The translations under genes were made by a program, and so were the position numbers. A DNA stretch of 64,000 bases from assembly GCF_001611975.1 (NCBI RefSeq), contig NZ_CP014525.1, forward strand, positions 1,790,001 to 1,854,000. Direction: 5' to 3'. The stretch comes from Haematospirillum jordaniae (GTDB lineage Bacteria; Pseudomonadota; Alphaproteobacteria; Rhodospirillales; Rhodospirillaceae). Below the pieces are notes generated by a model. It ran no database searches and was not told the DNA's origin. It saw only the letters and a program-made list of their open reading frames with translations. Below are positions 50,196-59,735 of the stretch, one piece after another; position 1 is the first letter of the stretch, and each line of letters opens with the position of its first letter.

Positions 50196-51632
50196 TTATC
50201 CCGGGAATAGTGCCTTGGCAGCTAGATCAGCTTGGGCAATCAGCGGTCCAGGCCAAGCTAGGAAGAAGGTTGTGAAAAAAGCTGTCCCGGACAGAATCAG
50301 CGTATTTGATGATGGCACCGGATCAAACGTCTCAGATGGCTCATCAAAGTACATCACCTTGATAACCCGTATGTAGTAGAAAGCCGCAACAACACTGGAC
50401 AGCGCCAGAATAATAGCCAAGGCCAGCTGACCACCATCCAAGGCGGCGATAAAGAGCCCCAATTTTGCGACAAAGCCGGCAAAAAACGGAATGCCTGCCA
50501 TAGAGAATAAAAAGATTGCCAAGGCCGCTGCCAAGCCTGGTGATGCTTTGTGCAGCCCCGACAGATCGCTTATCTTTTCCAGAGCCTGCCCACCGGAACG
50601 CATGGAGAGAATAACCGCAAAACTGCCAACACTCATAAAGACATACAGAGCCATATACAGTAGAGCAGCACTGACACCAACCTCGGTCCCTGTTACCAAG
50701 CCTACAAGCACATAGCCCATATGGCCAATCGAAGAGTAAGCCATCAGCCTCTTTATATTGGTCTGGGCTACAGCACCAAAAGCGCCAACAATCATCGAAC
50801 CCGCAGAAACAAGCCACAATACTTGCTGCCATGCACCAGCTAAATCAGCAAATGGCCCGACAAGAAGACGGATAAACAAAGCGATTGCGGCAACTTTGGG
50901 TGCGGCTGCGAAAAAGGCTGTTACAGGAGTTGGAGCCCCTTCGTATACATCGGGTGTCCACATGTGGAAAGGAACAGCAGAGACCTTGAATGCCATGCCA
51001 CACAGCATAAAAACTAAGCCAACAATTGCCCCTGTCGGTGCATGCTCCCCCAAGACTTTTGCCAAAGCATCGAAAGATGTCGTTCCGGAGAAGCCATAAA
51101 CCATTGACATCCCGTACAACAGCATGCCCGAGGCTACAGAGCCCAAAACAAAATACTTCAAGCCGGCCTCAGTTGACTTGACTGTATCCCGCCGCAACGC
51201 GGCAAGGACATAAGATGCAAGGCTCATCAGCTCCAGCCCTAGGTACAGGGACATCAAGTTATTGGCCGAGATCATCATCAGCATGCCAAGCGTGGCAAAC
51301 AGCATAACGACCGGAACCTCAAATTTTTCCATCTGCTCACGTGCCATCCATGACAACGTCAGGATCAGCGTCAAGGCCGCAGCAAACAGTGTCACAAGCT
51401 TTGCATAGCGTGAAAAACCATCAGAGACAAACATGCCATTAAAGGTGCTCATCACTCTGGGTTCACCGACAAATACAACGGCCATGGTGACCAAGAGAGC
51501 CAGAACAGCCATCCAGCCAACAGCCAAGGTTGCATCCCCCCGGCGGAATACACCAACCATCAGCAGGGCAAGGCCGGAACAAGCCAGGATCAGTTCAGGG
51601 GCGGCGACCCCTAGGTTTGCGATCACAGTCAT
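50196..51632 (-). CDS. nuoN: NADH-quinone oxidoreductase subunit N
   Basis: A 478-residue antiporter-like membrane subunit of complex I with about 14 transmembrane helices. Conserved charged residues occur within helices, for example the Glu in LYLGLELMSLASYVLAAL and the Lys in FKVSAVPFHMWTPDVYEGAPTPV, which belong to the proton-translocation half-channels. TM7 Lys and TM8 segments (QTNIKRLMAYSSIGHMGYVL) are intact. It is the final nuo gene, 29 bases after nuoM. Complete. Confidence 0.96.
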   Translation of the reverse strand: MTVIANLGVAAPELILACSGLALLMVGVFRRGDATLAVGWMAVLALLVTMAVVFVGEPRVMSTFNGMFVSDGFSRYAKLVTLFAAALTLILTLSWMAREQMEKFEVPVVMLFATLGMLMMISANNLMSLYLGLELMSLASYVLAALRRDTVKSTEAGLKYFVLGSVASGMLLYGMSMVYGFSGTTSFDALAKVLGEHAPTGAIVGLVFMLCGMAFKVSAVPFHMWTPDVYEGAPTPVTAFFAAAPKVAAIALFIRLLVGPFADLAGAWQQVLWLVSAGSMIVGAFGAVAQTNIKRLMAYSSIGHMGYVLVGLVTGTEVGVSAALLYMALYVFMSVGSFAVILSMRSGGQALEKISDLSGLHKASPGLAAALAIFLFSMAGIPFFAGFVAKLGLFIAALDGGQLALAIILALSSVVAAFYYIRVIKVMYFDEPSETFDPVPSSNTLILSGTAFFTTFFLAWPGPLIAQADLAAKALFPG

Positions 51633-51661
51633 GGTGTCAGTTACCTCTCCAGTCGCCGGCC

Positions 51662-53179
51662 TCAGCGAAATGCCAAAGCAGTGCCGGAACCGGCATCTGC
51701 CAAGGCAGCATGATAATTTTCAACAAGGTTGATCACAGAAGCGTGCATGGGTTCCAAGAATGAAGATGGATAAATGCCCATCCACAGCACGACAAGGATC
51801 AAGGGAACAAAAATCGCCACTTCGCGCGGGTTCATGTCCAGCATGGCCTTCACGTCATCCTTGTCGAGCTTTCCAAAGCAAATCCTGCGGTACAGAAGCA
51901 AGGCATACGTGGCACCCAAGATCAAACCTGTCGCAGTAAATAGCCCAACCCAACTGCTGGTCTGGAAAACACCCAGAAGAATCATGAACTCCCCGACAAA
52001 ACCAGATGTACCCGGCAGGCCGACAGACGCCATGGTAAAGAACATGAAAACCAGCGCGTACTTGGGCATGACATCAGACACCCCACCATACCGGGCCATC
52101 TCACGCGTATGGAGACGGTCATAGACAACGCCAACACACAGGAAGAGAGCCCCGGAAACAACTCCGTGCGAAAGCATCTGGATGATCGCGCCCTCAATCG
52201 CCTGCTGATTCAGCGCAAAGGTACCAACCGTCACAAAACCCATATGCGCTACAGAAGAATAGGCGATCAGCTTCTTCATATCCTCCTGCACCAACGCCAC
52301 CAATGATGTGTAAATAATGGCTGCAACAGACAGCGTAAACATCAACGGTGCAAAGTACTGCGTCGCCTCTGGCAGCATTGGAATAGAGAAGCGTAGAAAA
52401 CCGTACCCACCCATTTTCAGCAAGACACCGGCAAGAATCACCGAACCTGCAGTCGGAGCCTCAACGTGTGCATCAGGAAGCCATGTGTGGAATGGCCACA
52501 TCGGCACCTTGACGGCAAAGGAGGCGAACATCGCAAGCCACAGCCAAAGCTGCATATCACGCGAAAAACGTGTTTCCATAAGGGTTGGGATATCGGTTGT
52601 TCCGGCAACCAGAAGCATGGCAACAATTGCCACCAGCATCAGGACAGAACCTGCCAGAGTATAAAGGAAAAACTTGAATGCAGCATAAACCCGGCGCGGC
52701 CCCCCCCAAACACCAATCATGATGTACATGGGGATCAGGACGGCTTCGAAGAAGATGTAGAACAGGACGTAATCAAGGGCACAAAACATGCCAACCATCA
52801 AGGTTTCCAGTACCAAGAAGGCCAACATGTACTCCCTGACCCGCTTCTCTACAGCTTCCCAAGCCGACAATATGCAAAGGGGTGTCAGGAACGTCGATAG
52901 CAAAACAAAGAACAGAGAAATGCCGTCCAGCCCCATGTGGTAGCTTATACCCCATACGGGTAGCCATTCCACCTTCTCGACAAACTGGAATTCGGCTGTG
53001 GCAGGATTAAATCCTTCCCACAAGCCAAGAGAGATCAGAAAAGTTGCCACAGAAGTCAGCAGGGCCACATTACGCGCGTTACGCGCAACGGCCTTTTCGC
53101 TACCGCGCACAAACAAGACAAACGCAGCGCCGACCAGCGGAAGAAACGTGACGATTGACAGAAGAGGAAGGTCGGTCAT
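51662..53179 (-). CDS. nuoM: NADH-quinone oxidoreductase subunit M
   Basis: A 505-residue proton-pumping membrane subunit of complex I. Signatures include the Glu in YIFFEAVLIPMYIMIGVWGG, Lys in FAVKVPMWPFHTWLPDAHVE, and the QEDMKKLIAYSSVAHMGFV helix of antiporter-like subunits, then GLPGTSGFVGEFMILLG. About 14 helices are expected. Coupled closely to nuoL (6-base gap). Complete and of normal length. Confidence 0.96.
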   Translation of the reverse strand: MTDLPLLSIVTFLPLVGAAFVLFVRGSEKAVARNARNVALLTSVATFLISLGLWEGFNPATAEFQFVEKVEWLPVWGISYHMGLDGISLFFVLLSTFLTPLCILSAWEAVEKRVREYMLAFLVLETLMVGMFCALDYVLFYIFFEAVLIPMYIMIGVWGGPRRVYAAFKFFLYTLAGSVLMLVAIVAMLLVAGTTDIPTLMETRFSRDMQLWLWLAMFASFAVKVPMWPFHTWLPDAHVEAPTAGSVILAGVLLKMGGYGFLRFSIPMLPEATQYFAPLMFTLSVAAIIYTSLVALVQEDMKKLIAYSSVAHMGFVTVGTFALNQQAIEGAIIQMLSHGVVSGALFLCVGVVYDRLHTREMARYGGVSDVMPKYALVFMFFTMASVGLPGTSGFVGEFMILLGVFQTSSWVGLFTATGLILGATYALLLYRRICFGKLDKDDVKAMLDMNPREVAIFVPLILVVLWMGIYPSSFLEPMHASVINLVENYHAALADAGSGTALAFR

Positions 53180-53185
53180 TGGCGC

Positions 53186-55117
53186 TTATCCTGCATGTCT
53201 GATGATATACCAGGTTACAAACACCGCTACGCCAAGAATCATGGCAAAGGCGTAATGGTACAGATAACCGGACTGCATCCGTGAAAACCGAGCCGCTATA
53301 CTGCGTGTTGCAGCAGCAAGCCCATCAGGACCAACACCGTCGATCAAGGCCCCGTCTCCACCTTTCCAGAACCCGCGGCCAAGAACAAAGGCCGGACGCA
53401 CAAAGATGCGGTCAAAAAGCTCGTCAAAGTACCACTTATTCAGAAGGAAGAGATACAGGGGACGCAGAGCCTTAGCGATGACACCGGGGACCTTGGGAGC
53501 AAACATGTAAAGGATGTAGGCCAGCACGATACCACCAACGCTCATATACAGTGGCATCAGCTTGACCCAAGAAGGAACGTGGTGGGCTGCACCGACAGTA
53601 TCATGCCCTTCTAGGACCAGAATGGCATTTCCCCAGAAGCTGGAACGCGCATCCCCGACAAAAAGATCATAGCCAATCCAGCCAGAGAACACGGCCCCGA
53701 CAGAAAGAACCAGAAGGGGGATCACCATAATCGCCGGGCTTTCATGAACATGGCTCATGACATAGTCATCAGCGCGCGGCTTCCCGTGGAACGTTAGAAT
53801 AAGCAAGCGCCAAGAATAGAAAGCGGTCATGCCCGCAGCAGCAATCCCCATCCAGAAGGCATAAGTTCCAACAGCACTGTGGGCCGCAAAAGCCGTTTCC
53901 AAGATCATGTCCTTGGAATAGAAGCCGGCAAAGAACGGAATCCCGGCCAAGGCGAGAGAGCCAATCCACATCATCGTGTACGTGACGGGGATATGCTTCC
54001 AAATCCCCCCCATCTTGCGGATGTCCTGCTCATCAGACATGGCATGGATAACAGACCCAGCCCCCAAGAACAGAAGCGCCTTGAAGAAAGCGTGCGTCAT
54101 CAGGTGAAAAATAGCTGCCTGATAAGCGGAAACACCAATAGCAAAGAACATATATCCCAGCTGGGAACACGTCGAATAGGCAATAACCCGTTTGATATCG
54201 TTCTGAACACACCCAACCGTCGCTGCAAAGAACGCGGTTGTTGCACCCACGACAGCAATGATAGCCAGAGCATCAGGGGCCAGTTCGAACAAGGGTGACA
54301 TACGGCTGACCATAAAGACACCCGCCGTTACCATCGTTGCTGCGTGGATCAGGGCCGAAACCGGGGTTGGACCTTCCATGGCATCCGGAAGCCATGTATG
54401 CAGACCTAGCTGGGCCGACTTGCCCATGGCACCGATAAACAACAGAAAGCCAATGATGGTCAGTGCGTGCCATTCCGTTCCAAAGAAACGGACCGTGCTG
54501 TGCGCATGATCTGGTGCTGCTGCAAAGATTGTGTTGAATTCCACTGATCCAAACAGGAAATAGACACCAAAGATACCAAGGGCAAAGCCAAAGTCACCAA
54601 CACGGTTAACGATAAAGGCTTTCATAGCTGCTGCACAGGCCGACTGTTTCTCGTACCAGAAACCGATCAGAAGATAGGACGCCAGACCAACGCCTTCCCA
54701 GCCGAAAAACAGTTGAACAAGGTTATCAGCCGTGACCAGCATCAACATCATGAAGGTAAACAGCGACAGATAGGCCATAAACCGGGGAATGGATTTATCA
54801 TGGTGCATATATCCACATGAATAGACATGCACCATCGACGAAACACCATTCACGACAATCAGCATAACCGCCGTCAAGGTGTCGAAGCGCAGAGCCCACG
54901 ACACCTGAAAGTCGCCCGATGAAATCCACTTCAGGAGCTCAACCGTGACAGGCTTTTGCCCAATGGCAACTTCAAAGAAAATAGCAACCGACAGCGCTGC
55001 TGATAAAAGAACAGCGGATGTGGTAACCACTTGGGCACCGGTATCTTTCAACCAGTGGCGGAAGAACCCGGCGATTATGGCTGCCAGCAGAGGCAGAAAT
55101 ATGGCTGCGACGTACAT
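53186..55117 (-). CDS. nuoL: NADH-quinone oxidoreductase subunit L
   Basis: A 643-residue complex I membrane subunit, the most distal pump module. It has about 16 helices. The N-terminal antiporter core includes FFGWEGVGLASYLLIGFWY and GKSAQLGLHTWLPDAMEGPTP, then QNDIKRVIAYSTCSQLGYMF. The C-terminal part forms the long amphipathic lateral helix (region about 520-590, VPSWVKLMPLYMSVG to LFDRIFVRP) and a last membrane helix. Eight bases separate it from nuoK. Complete. Confidence 0.96.
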   Translation of the reverse strand: MYVAAIFLPLLAAIIAGFFRHWLKDTGAQVVTTSAVLLSAALSVAIFFEVAIGQKPVTVELLKWISSGDFQVSWALRFDTLTAVMLIVVNGVSSMVHVYSCGYMHHDKSIPRFMAYLSLFTFMMLMLVTADNLVQLFFGWEGVGLASYLLIGFWYEKQSACAAAMKAFIVNRVGDFGFALGIFGVYFLFGSVEFNTIFAAAPDHAHSTVRFFGTEWHALTIIGFLLFIGAMGKSAQLGLHTWLPDAMEGPTPVSALIHAATMVTAGVFMVSRMSPLFELAPDALAIIAVVGATTAFFAATVGCVQNDIKRVIAYSTCSQLGYMFFAIGVSAYQAAIFHLMTHAFFKALLFLGAGSVIHAMSDEQDIRKMGGIWKHIPVTYTMMWIGSLALAGIPFFAGFYSKDMILETAFAAHSAVGTYAFWMGIAAAGMTAFYSWRLLILTFHGKPRADDYVMSHVHESPAIMVIPLLVLSVGAVFSGWIGYDLFVGDARSSFWGNAILVLEGHDTVGAAHHVPSWVKLMPLYMSVGGIVLAYILYMFAPKVPGVIAKALRPLYLFLLNKWYFDELFDRIFVRPAFVLGRGFWKGGDGALIDGVGPDGLAAATRSIAARFSRMQSGYLYHYAFAMILGVAVFVTWYIIRHAG

Positions 55118-55125
55118 CTGCTTTC

Positions 55126-55437
55126 TCAGCCCTTCATCTGGTTGATGTCTTCAACAGCGATTGAACCCCGGTTACGGAAGAACACAACCAGGATCGCAAG
55201 ACCAATAGCGGCTTCAGCAGCGGCAACTGTCAAAATGAATAAGGTAAACACCTGACCGACCAAATCTCCCAGAAAGGAGGAAAAGGCGACCATGTTGACA
55301 TTGACGGCCAAAAGCATCAGCTCGATCGACATCATGATAATCACGACATTCTTGCGGTTCAGGAAAATCCCGACCACACCCAGCACGAAGAGTATCGCGC
55401 CGACTGTCAGATAATGCGACAGACCAATCTGTAGCAT
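55126..55437 (-). CDS. nuoK: NADH-quinone oxidoreductase subunit K
   Basis: A 103-residue subunit with three transmembrane helices. The conserved membrane glutamates are in IMMSIELMLLAVNVNMVAF and TVAAAEAAIGLAILV, needed for proton transfer in the E-channel region. The ATG overlaps the nuoJ stop as TGATG, so the two are translationally coupled. Length and order nuoJ-K-L are standard. Confidence 0.96.
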   Translation of the reverse strand: MLQIGLSHYLTVGAILFVLGVVGIFLNRKNVVIIMMSIELMLLAVNVNMVAFSSFLGDLVGQVFTLFILTVAAAEAAIGLAILVVFFRNRGSIAVEDINQMKG

Positions 55438-56045
55438 CAGATCCCTCCCCTGGTCGGAACTTTTTTCAGCTCTACCGTACGCCCACGATCAAGCTGGCGG
55501 GTAATGTTCTGCTTTCTCACACCCGGACGCACACGATGCGTCAACATGATGGATCCAATCATGGCCACAAGAAGCACAAGACCAGCGGCCTGGAACAGAT
55601 AGATGTAATCTGTATAGATCAGGTTACCCAAGGCCGCAGTGTTATGAACCTCCGAGAGCGGCGGAATAGGAGCTTCGCGCACCGACTGAACATCCGGCGA
55701 CAAGGCCCATCCACCCATTACTGCAACAATCTCCGCCAAAAGAATGGCACCAATTGCAACGCCGACCGGCATGTATTCGGCCATTCCCTCGCGCAGACGC
55801 AGTGTATTGAGATCCAGCATCATCACGACAAAAAGGAACAGCACCGCAACCGCACCGACGTAAACGACAACCAGCAACATCGCCAGAAACTCGGCACCGA
55901 GGAGGATAAACAAACCGGCGGCATTAAAGAACGTCAGTATCAACCAAAGCACGGAATGAACCGGACTACGGGCCGTGATTACCATGGCAGCACTGAAAAT
56001 GGCCACCACGGTAAAAAGATAAAATGCCAAGCCCTGCAGGATCAT
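55437..56045 (-). CDS. nuoJ: NADH-quinone oxidoreductase subunit J
   Basis: A 202-residue membrane subunit with five helices. The conserved third helix carries the pi-bulge region (GAEFLAMLLVVVYVGAVAVLFLFVVMMLDL). The frame extends upstream to 56099, but ATG 56045 (MILQGLAFYLF) follows AAGGGGGA and matches the family. The 93 bases up to nuoI hold no gene. The C-terminal tail is polar and basic. Complete. Confidence 0.95.
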   Translation of the reverse strand: MILQGLAFYLFTVVAIFSAAMVITARSPVHSVLWLILTFFNAAGLFILLGAEFLAMLLVVVYVGAVAVLFLFVVMMLDLNTLRLREGMAEYMPVGVAIGAILLAEIVAVMGGWALSPDVQSVREAPIPPLSEVHNTAALGNLIYTDYIYLFQAAGLVLLVAMIGSIMLTHRVRPGVRKQNITRQLDRGRTVELKKVPTRGGI

Positions 56046-56138
56046 CGGTCCCCCTTCCCGAATACGCCGGGTACATAAATCAGACAGTGCATTTTCCAAA
56101 CCTTGAGAAGATATCCCACATAGAGCGGGTCTTCTGAA

Positions 56139-56627
56139 TCAGCGATACGGGGCATCAAGTTCAATCCGCTTTGCCAGTTCTTTTTCCCAGCGGTCACCAT
56201 TGGCAAGCAGCTTATCCTTGTTGTAGAGCAGCTCTTCTCGTGTTTCCGTGGCAAACTCGAAGTTCGGTCCTTCAACGATGGCATCAACCGGACACGCTTC
56301 CTGACAGAACCCACAGTAGATGCATTTGGTCATATCAATGTCATAGCGCGTGGTACGGCGGCTTCCATCGTCCCGCGGCTCAGCCTCAATCGTAATAGCT
56401 TGGGCCGGGCAGATGGCCTCACACAGTTTACAGGCAATACAGCGTTCCTCGCCGTTTGGATAACGGCGCAAGGCATGTTCACCGCGGAAACGCGGGCTTA
56501 ACGGCCCTTTTTCCATCGGATAATTAATGGTGACCTTGGGCTTGAAGAAATACTTCAAGGTCAGTCCCATACCCTGCAGAATCTCCGTCAGCAGGAAAGA
56601 CCGGACAGTACGGTCAATAAAAGCCAT
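56139..56627 (-). CDS. nuoI: NADH-quinone oxidoreductase subunit I
   Basis: A 162-residue ferredoxin-like subunit. Two 4Fe-4S motifs are clear: CIACKLCEAICP and CIYCGFCQEACP, binding clusters N6a and N6b in the path to N2. The frame could begin at 56729, but that would run into nuoH. ATG 56627 (MAFIDRTVRSFLLTE) is the family start, 14 bases after the nuoH stop. The amphipathic N-terminal helix attaches it to the membrane arm. Complete. Confidence 0.96.
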   Translation of the reverse strand: MAFIDRTVRSFLLTEILQGMGLTLKYFFKPKVTINYPMEKGPLSPRFRGEHALRRYPNGEERCIACKLCEAICPAQAITIEAEPRDDGSRRTTRYDIDMTKCIYCGFCQEACPVDAIVEGPNFEFATETREELLYNKDKLLANGDRWEKELAKRIELDAPYR

Positions 56628-56641
56628 TGTCCCTCTCCTAC

Positions 56642-57658
56642 TCAGGCCAGCGGCGACCAGCCGGTCATTTTCAACACTGCAGCCGTCAGGACCAGCCAAA
56701 TCAGCGAGAAGGGAAGAAAAACCTTCCACCCCAAGCGCATAAGCTGGTCATAGCGGTACCGCGGAAACGCCGCACGAGCCCAGATAAATACATAAAGAAG
56801 CAACACCACCTTGATAAAGAACCAGATTGGCCCAGGTATCCAAGTGAAGATCGGTAGATCAGCCGGCGGCAACCATCCTCCTAGGAACAAAGTTACCGTC
56901 ATCCCGCTCATCAGGATCATGTTGGCATACTCGCCCAAGAAAAACAGGGCAAACGTCATGGCCGAGTATTCGACGTTATAACCGGACACAAGTTCTGCCT
57001 CGGCTTCGGGCAGATCAAAAGGATGGCGGTTTGTTTCAGCCAGTGTCGATATGAAGAAAACAACGGCCATAGGCAGATGCAGGACAATGAACCAGACACT
57101 ATTCTTCTGTGCCATCACAATATCTGTCAGGTTGAGTGAGCCAACCGTCAGAAGAACAGAAATCATGATCAGGCCCATTGCCACTTCATAGGACACCATC
57201 TGCGCTGCCGAGCGCATCGCCCCAAGAAAAGCATAGCGAGAATTAGACGCCCAACCCGCCATGATAATGCCGTAAACACCCAGCGAGGAAATTGCGAAAA
57301 GATACAAAATCCCAACATTGAGATTGGCGAGAACCCACCCGTCGTTGACAGGGATCACGGCCCAAGCCACAACAGCCAGAAAGAATGTGACCATTGGTGC
57401 CATAATAAAGACAGCACGGCTGGCACCAGTTGGAATGACAGTTTCCTTGAGAAACAGCTTCACGCCGTCGGCTATCGGCTGCAACAAGCCAAAGGGACCA
57501 ACCACGTTTGGGCCACGACGCATCTGCATCGCCCCGATCACCTTGCGTTCAAGCAAGGTCAAATAGGCCACGGCAAGTAGCAGCGGCACAATAATAGCCA
57601 GACACTGGGCGACAATTATAACGCCAGGCCAGACGTATCCTTGCCAGAGTTCATCCAT
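56642..57658 (-). CDS. nuoH: NADH-quinone oxidoreductase subunit H
   Basis: A 338-residue membrane subunit with eight helices forming the quinone-entry chamber. Conserved segments are LTLLERKVIGAMQMRRGPNVVGPFGLLQPIADGVKLF, the acidic loop ETNRHPFDLPEAEAELVSGYNVEYS, and ARAAFPRYRYDQLMRLGWK near the end. The start overlaps the nuoG stop by eight bases. Human NDUFAF6 is reported to act on the ND1 counterpart of this subunit, giving a possible link to the NDUFAF6-like gene at 8.9 kb. Confidence 0.96.
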   Translation of the reverse strand: MDELWQGYVWPGVIIVAQCLAIIVPLLLAVAYLTLLERKVIGAMQMRRGPNVVGPFGLLQPIADGVKLFLKETVIPTGASRAVFIMAPMVTFFLAVVAWAVIPVNDGWVLANLNVGILYLFAISSLGVYGIIMAGWASNSRYAFLGAMRSAAQMVSYEVAMGLIMISVLLTVGSLNLTDIVMAQKNSVWFIVLHLPMAVVFFISTLAETNRHPFDLPEAEAELVSGYNVEYSAMTFALFFLGEYANMILMSGMTVTLFLGGWLPPADLPIFTWIPGPIWFFIKVVLLLYVFIWARAAFPRYRYDQLMRLGWKVFLPFSLIWLVLTAAVLKMTGWSPLA

Positions 57659-59720
57659 GGGTCCCGGTCTTCCGCTGTTGGTTGCCGTTTACGTATACCT
57701 CCGTACATTCAGCCATTGTGGCCGACGCACGGCTGACAGGATCTGTCATGTAATAATTCCTGATCGGGCTCGCGAAGGGAGCAGCCTCAACCGGTCCACT
57801 TTGACCAAGAGGACTCCACGTTGCAGGCGGGGGGGCCGCGTCATCATCAAATACAGGACTGACAGCTGTCATCCGGTCGCGAACCTGGGCAAGCGTATCT
57901 TGTGGAAGCTTACGCCCGATAACCTCGGACAAGGCTCTTATAACAGTCCAGTCTTCCCGCGCCTGACCGGGAGGGAAAACGGCCCGGGCCGTACGTTGCA
58001 CAACACCCTCTGTATTCAGGTACGTCGCACTTTTTTCCGTATAGGCGGCTCCAGGCAGAATGACGTCGGCACGCATGGCACCGGCATCACCATGGCTGCC
58101 TTGGTAAACGACAAAAGCTTTGCCAAGGCGTGTCATTGGCAGTTCATCTGCCCCCAAGAGATACACAAACTCGATCTCTCCCTTCTCGGCACCGGACAAG
58201 ATGCCTTCCAGATCACGCCCGTTTGGTCCTGGGACAAAGCCCAGCTCCAATCCGCCAACGCGTGCGGCCACAGTGTGCAGAACATTGAAGCCATTCCAGT
58301 CAGCACGAACCATGCCTGTGCTTTCGACCAGCTTTGAAACCAAGGCAAGTACAGCTTTACTGTCCTTCCGGGTCAGTGCCCCCATACCGAGGATCAGCAT
58401 CGGCTTTTTGGCCGCCTTAAGGACACCCATAAAATCATGGCGCCCGTCAAGAAGGGCTTGCAGGGTCTCTGGCCCCGTACCCAGATGCTGATAGCGATAC
58501 GTCAGATCAACCTGCGGCCCAACAGCTGCGATCTTGACCTGCCCCGTCATATAACGTTTGCGAATGCGAGCGTTAAGAACGGGCGCTTCCCACCGCGGAT
58601 TGGTTCCAACCAGAAGGATGGCGTCCGCTTCATCAATGCCGGAAATCCCGGAGTTAAACTGCCACGAAAGGCGATTGTCGGGATCAAGAGCAGCGCCGTC
58701 CTGACGACATTCCAGACTGCGGCTTCCCAGAGCTGACATCAGATCCTTGAGCATGATCATGGCCTCGGCATCGGCCATATCACCCGCAATGGCGGCCATG
58801 CGGTTTCCGCTCATACCCCGGATCCTAGCAGCTATCGCAGAGAATGCCTCTTGCCACGTTGCGGGGACAAGCTTTCCATCTCTGCGAACATAGGGCGTAT
58901 CAAGACGCTGGCGGCGTAAACCATCAATGGCATGGCGGCTTTTGTCACCAAGCCACTCTTCGTTAACCGATTCATTCAGGCGAGGAAGAACCCGCAATAC
59001 CTCATTGCCACGCGCATCAATACGAATATTGGCACCAATCGCATCAAACACGTCGATGCTTTCCGTTTTCTTGAGCTCCCAAGGACGGGCATTGAACGCA
59101 TAAGGTTTGGATGTCAGCGCGCCAACAGGGCACAGATCAACCAGATTGCCGGATAGCTCGGAACCGATGGCTTTTTCCACATAGGTACCGATCTCCATGT
59201 GTTCCCCGCGATTAACCCCGCCAAGGTCAGGAACACCGGCAACTTCCTGCGCAAAGCGTACACACCGGGTGCACTGTATGCAGCGGGTCATTTCTGTGGC
59301 CACCAAGGGCCCCATATACTTGTCCTTGACCGCCCGCTTGCCTTCCCGGTAACGGGAACGATCATAGCCAAAGGCAACAGCCTGATCTTGCAGATCACAT
59401 TCCCCACCCTGGTCACAGATCGGGCAATCCAGCGGATGGTTGATCAGCAGGAACTCCATCACACCCTTGCGGGCCTTCACAGCCATCGGGCTGTTGGTCT
59501 TCACCACCATGCCATCGGCAACAGGCATTGCACAGGATGCTGCAGGCTTTGGTGGACCTGGCTGCACTTCAACTAGGCACATACGGCAGTTTCCGGCAAT
59601 GGACAGGCGCTCGTGGTAGCAAAAACGGGGAATCTCAATCCCGATTTGCTCCGCTGCCTGCAAAATTGTTGTACCGGCCGGTACTTCAACTTCGATGCCG
59701 TCAATCGTCAGCTTGGGCAT
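57651..59720 (-). CDS. nuoG: NADH-quinone oxidoreductase subunit G
   Basis: A 689-residue peripheral-arm subunit. The N-terminal 2Fe-2S domain has CYHERLSIAGNCRMC with a later Cys (PAASCAMPV). The His/Cys 4Fe-4S site is in HPLDCPICDQGGECDLQD, and further clusters bind in RCIQCTRCVRF with a Cys in LVDLCPVGALTS. The molybdopterin-oxidoreductase-like domain (about 220-600) has lost cofactor function, as is usual in NuoG. ATG 59720 (MPKLTIDGIEVEVPAG) is chosen over 59732. Complete. Confidence 0.95.
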   Translation of the reverse strand: MPKLTIDGIEVEVPAGTTILQAAEQIGIEIPRFCYHERLSIAGNCRMCLVEVQPGPPKPAASCAMPVADGMVVKTNSPMAVKARKGVMEFLLINHPLDCPICDQGGECDLQDQAVAFGYDRSRYREGKRAVKDKYMGPLVATEMTRCIQCTRCVRFAQEVAGVPDLGGVNRGEHMEIGTYVEKAIGSELSGNLVDLCPVGALTSKPYAFNARPWELKKTESIDVFDAIGANIRIDARGNEVLRVLPRLNESVNEEWLGDKSRHAIDGLRRQRLDTPYVRRDGKLVPATWQEAFSAIAARIRGMSGNRMAAIAGDMADAEAMIMLKDLMSALGSRSLECRQDGAALDPDNRLSWQFNSGISGIDEADAILLVGTNPRWEAPVLNARIRKRYMTGQVKIAAVGPQVDLTYRYQHLGTGPETLQALLDGRHDFMGVLKAAKKPMLILGMGALTRKDSKAVLALVSKLVESTGMVRADWNGFNVLHTVAARVGGLELGFVPGPNGRDLEGILSGAEKGEIEFVYLLGADELPMTRLGKAFVVYQGSHGDAGAMRADVILPGAAYTEKSATYLNTEGVVQRTARAVFPPGQAREDWTVIRALSEVIGRKLPQDTLAQVRDRMTAVSPVFDDDAAPPPATWSPLGQSGPVEAAPFASPIRNYYMTDPVSRASATMAECTEVYVNGNQQRKTGTHG

Positions 59721-59735
59721 AACCCTGTGCACTCC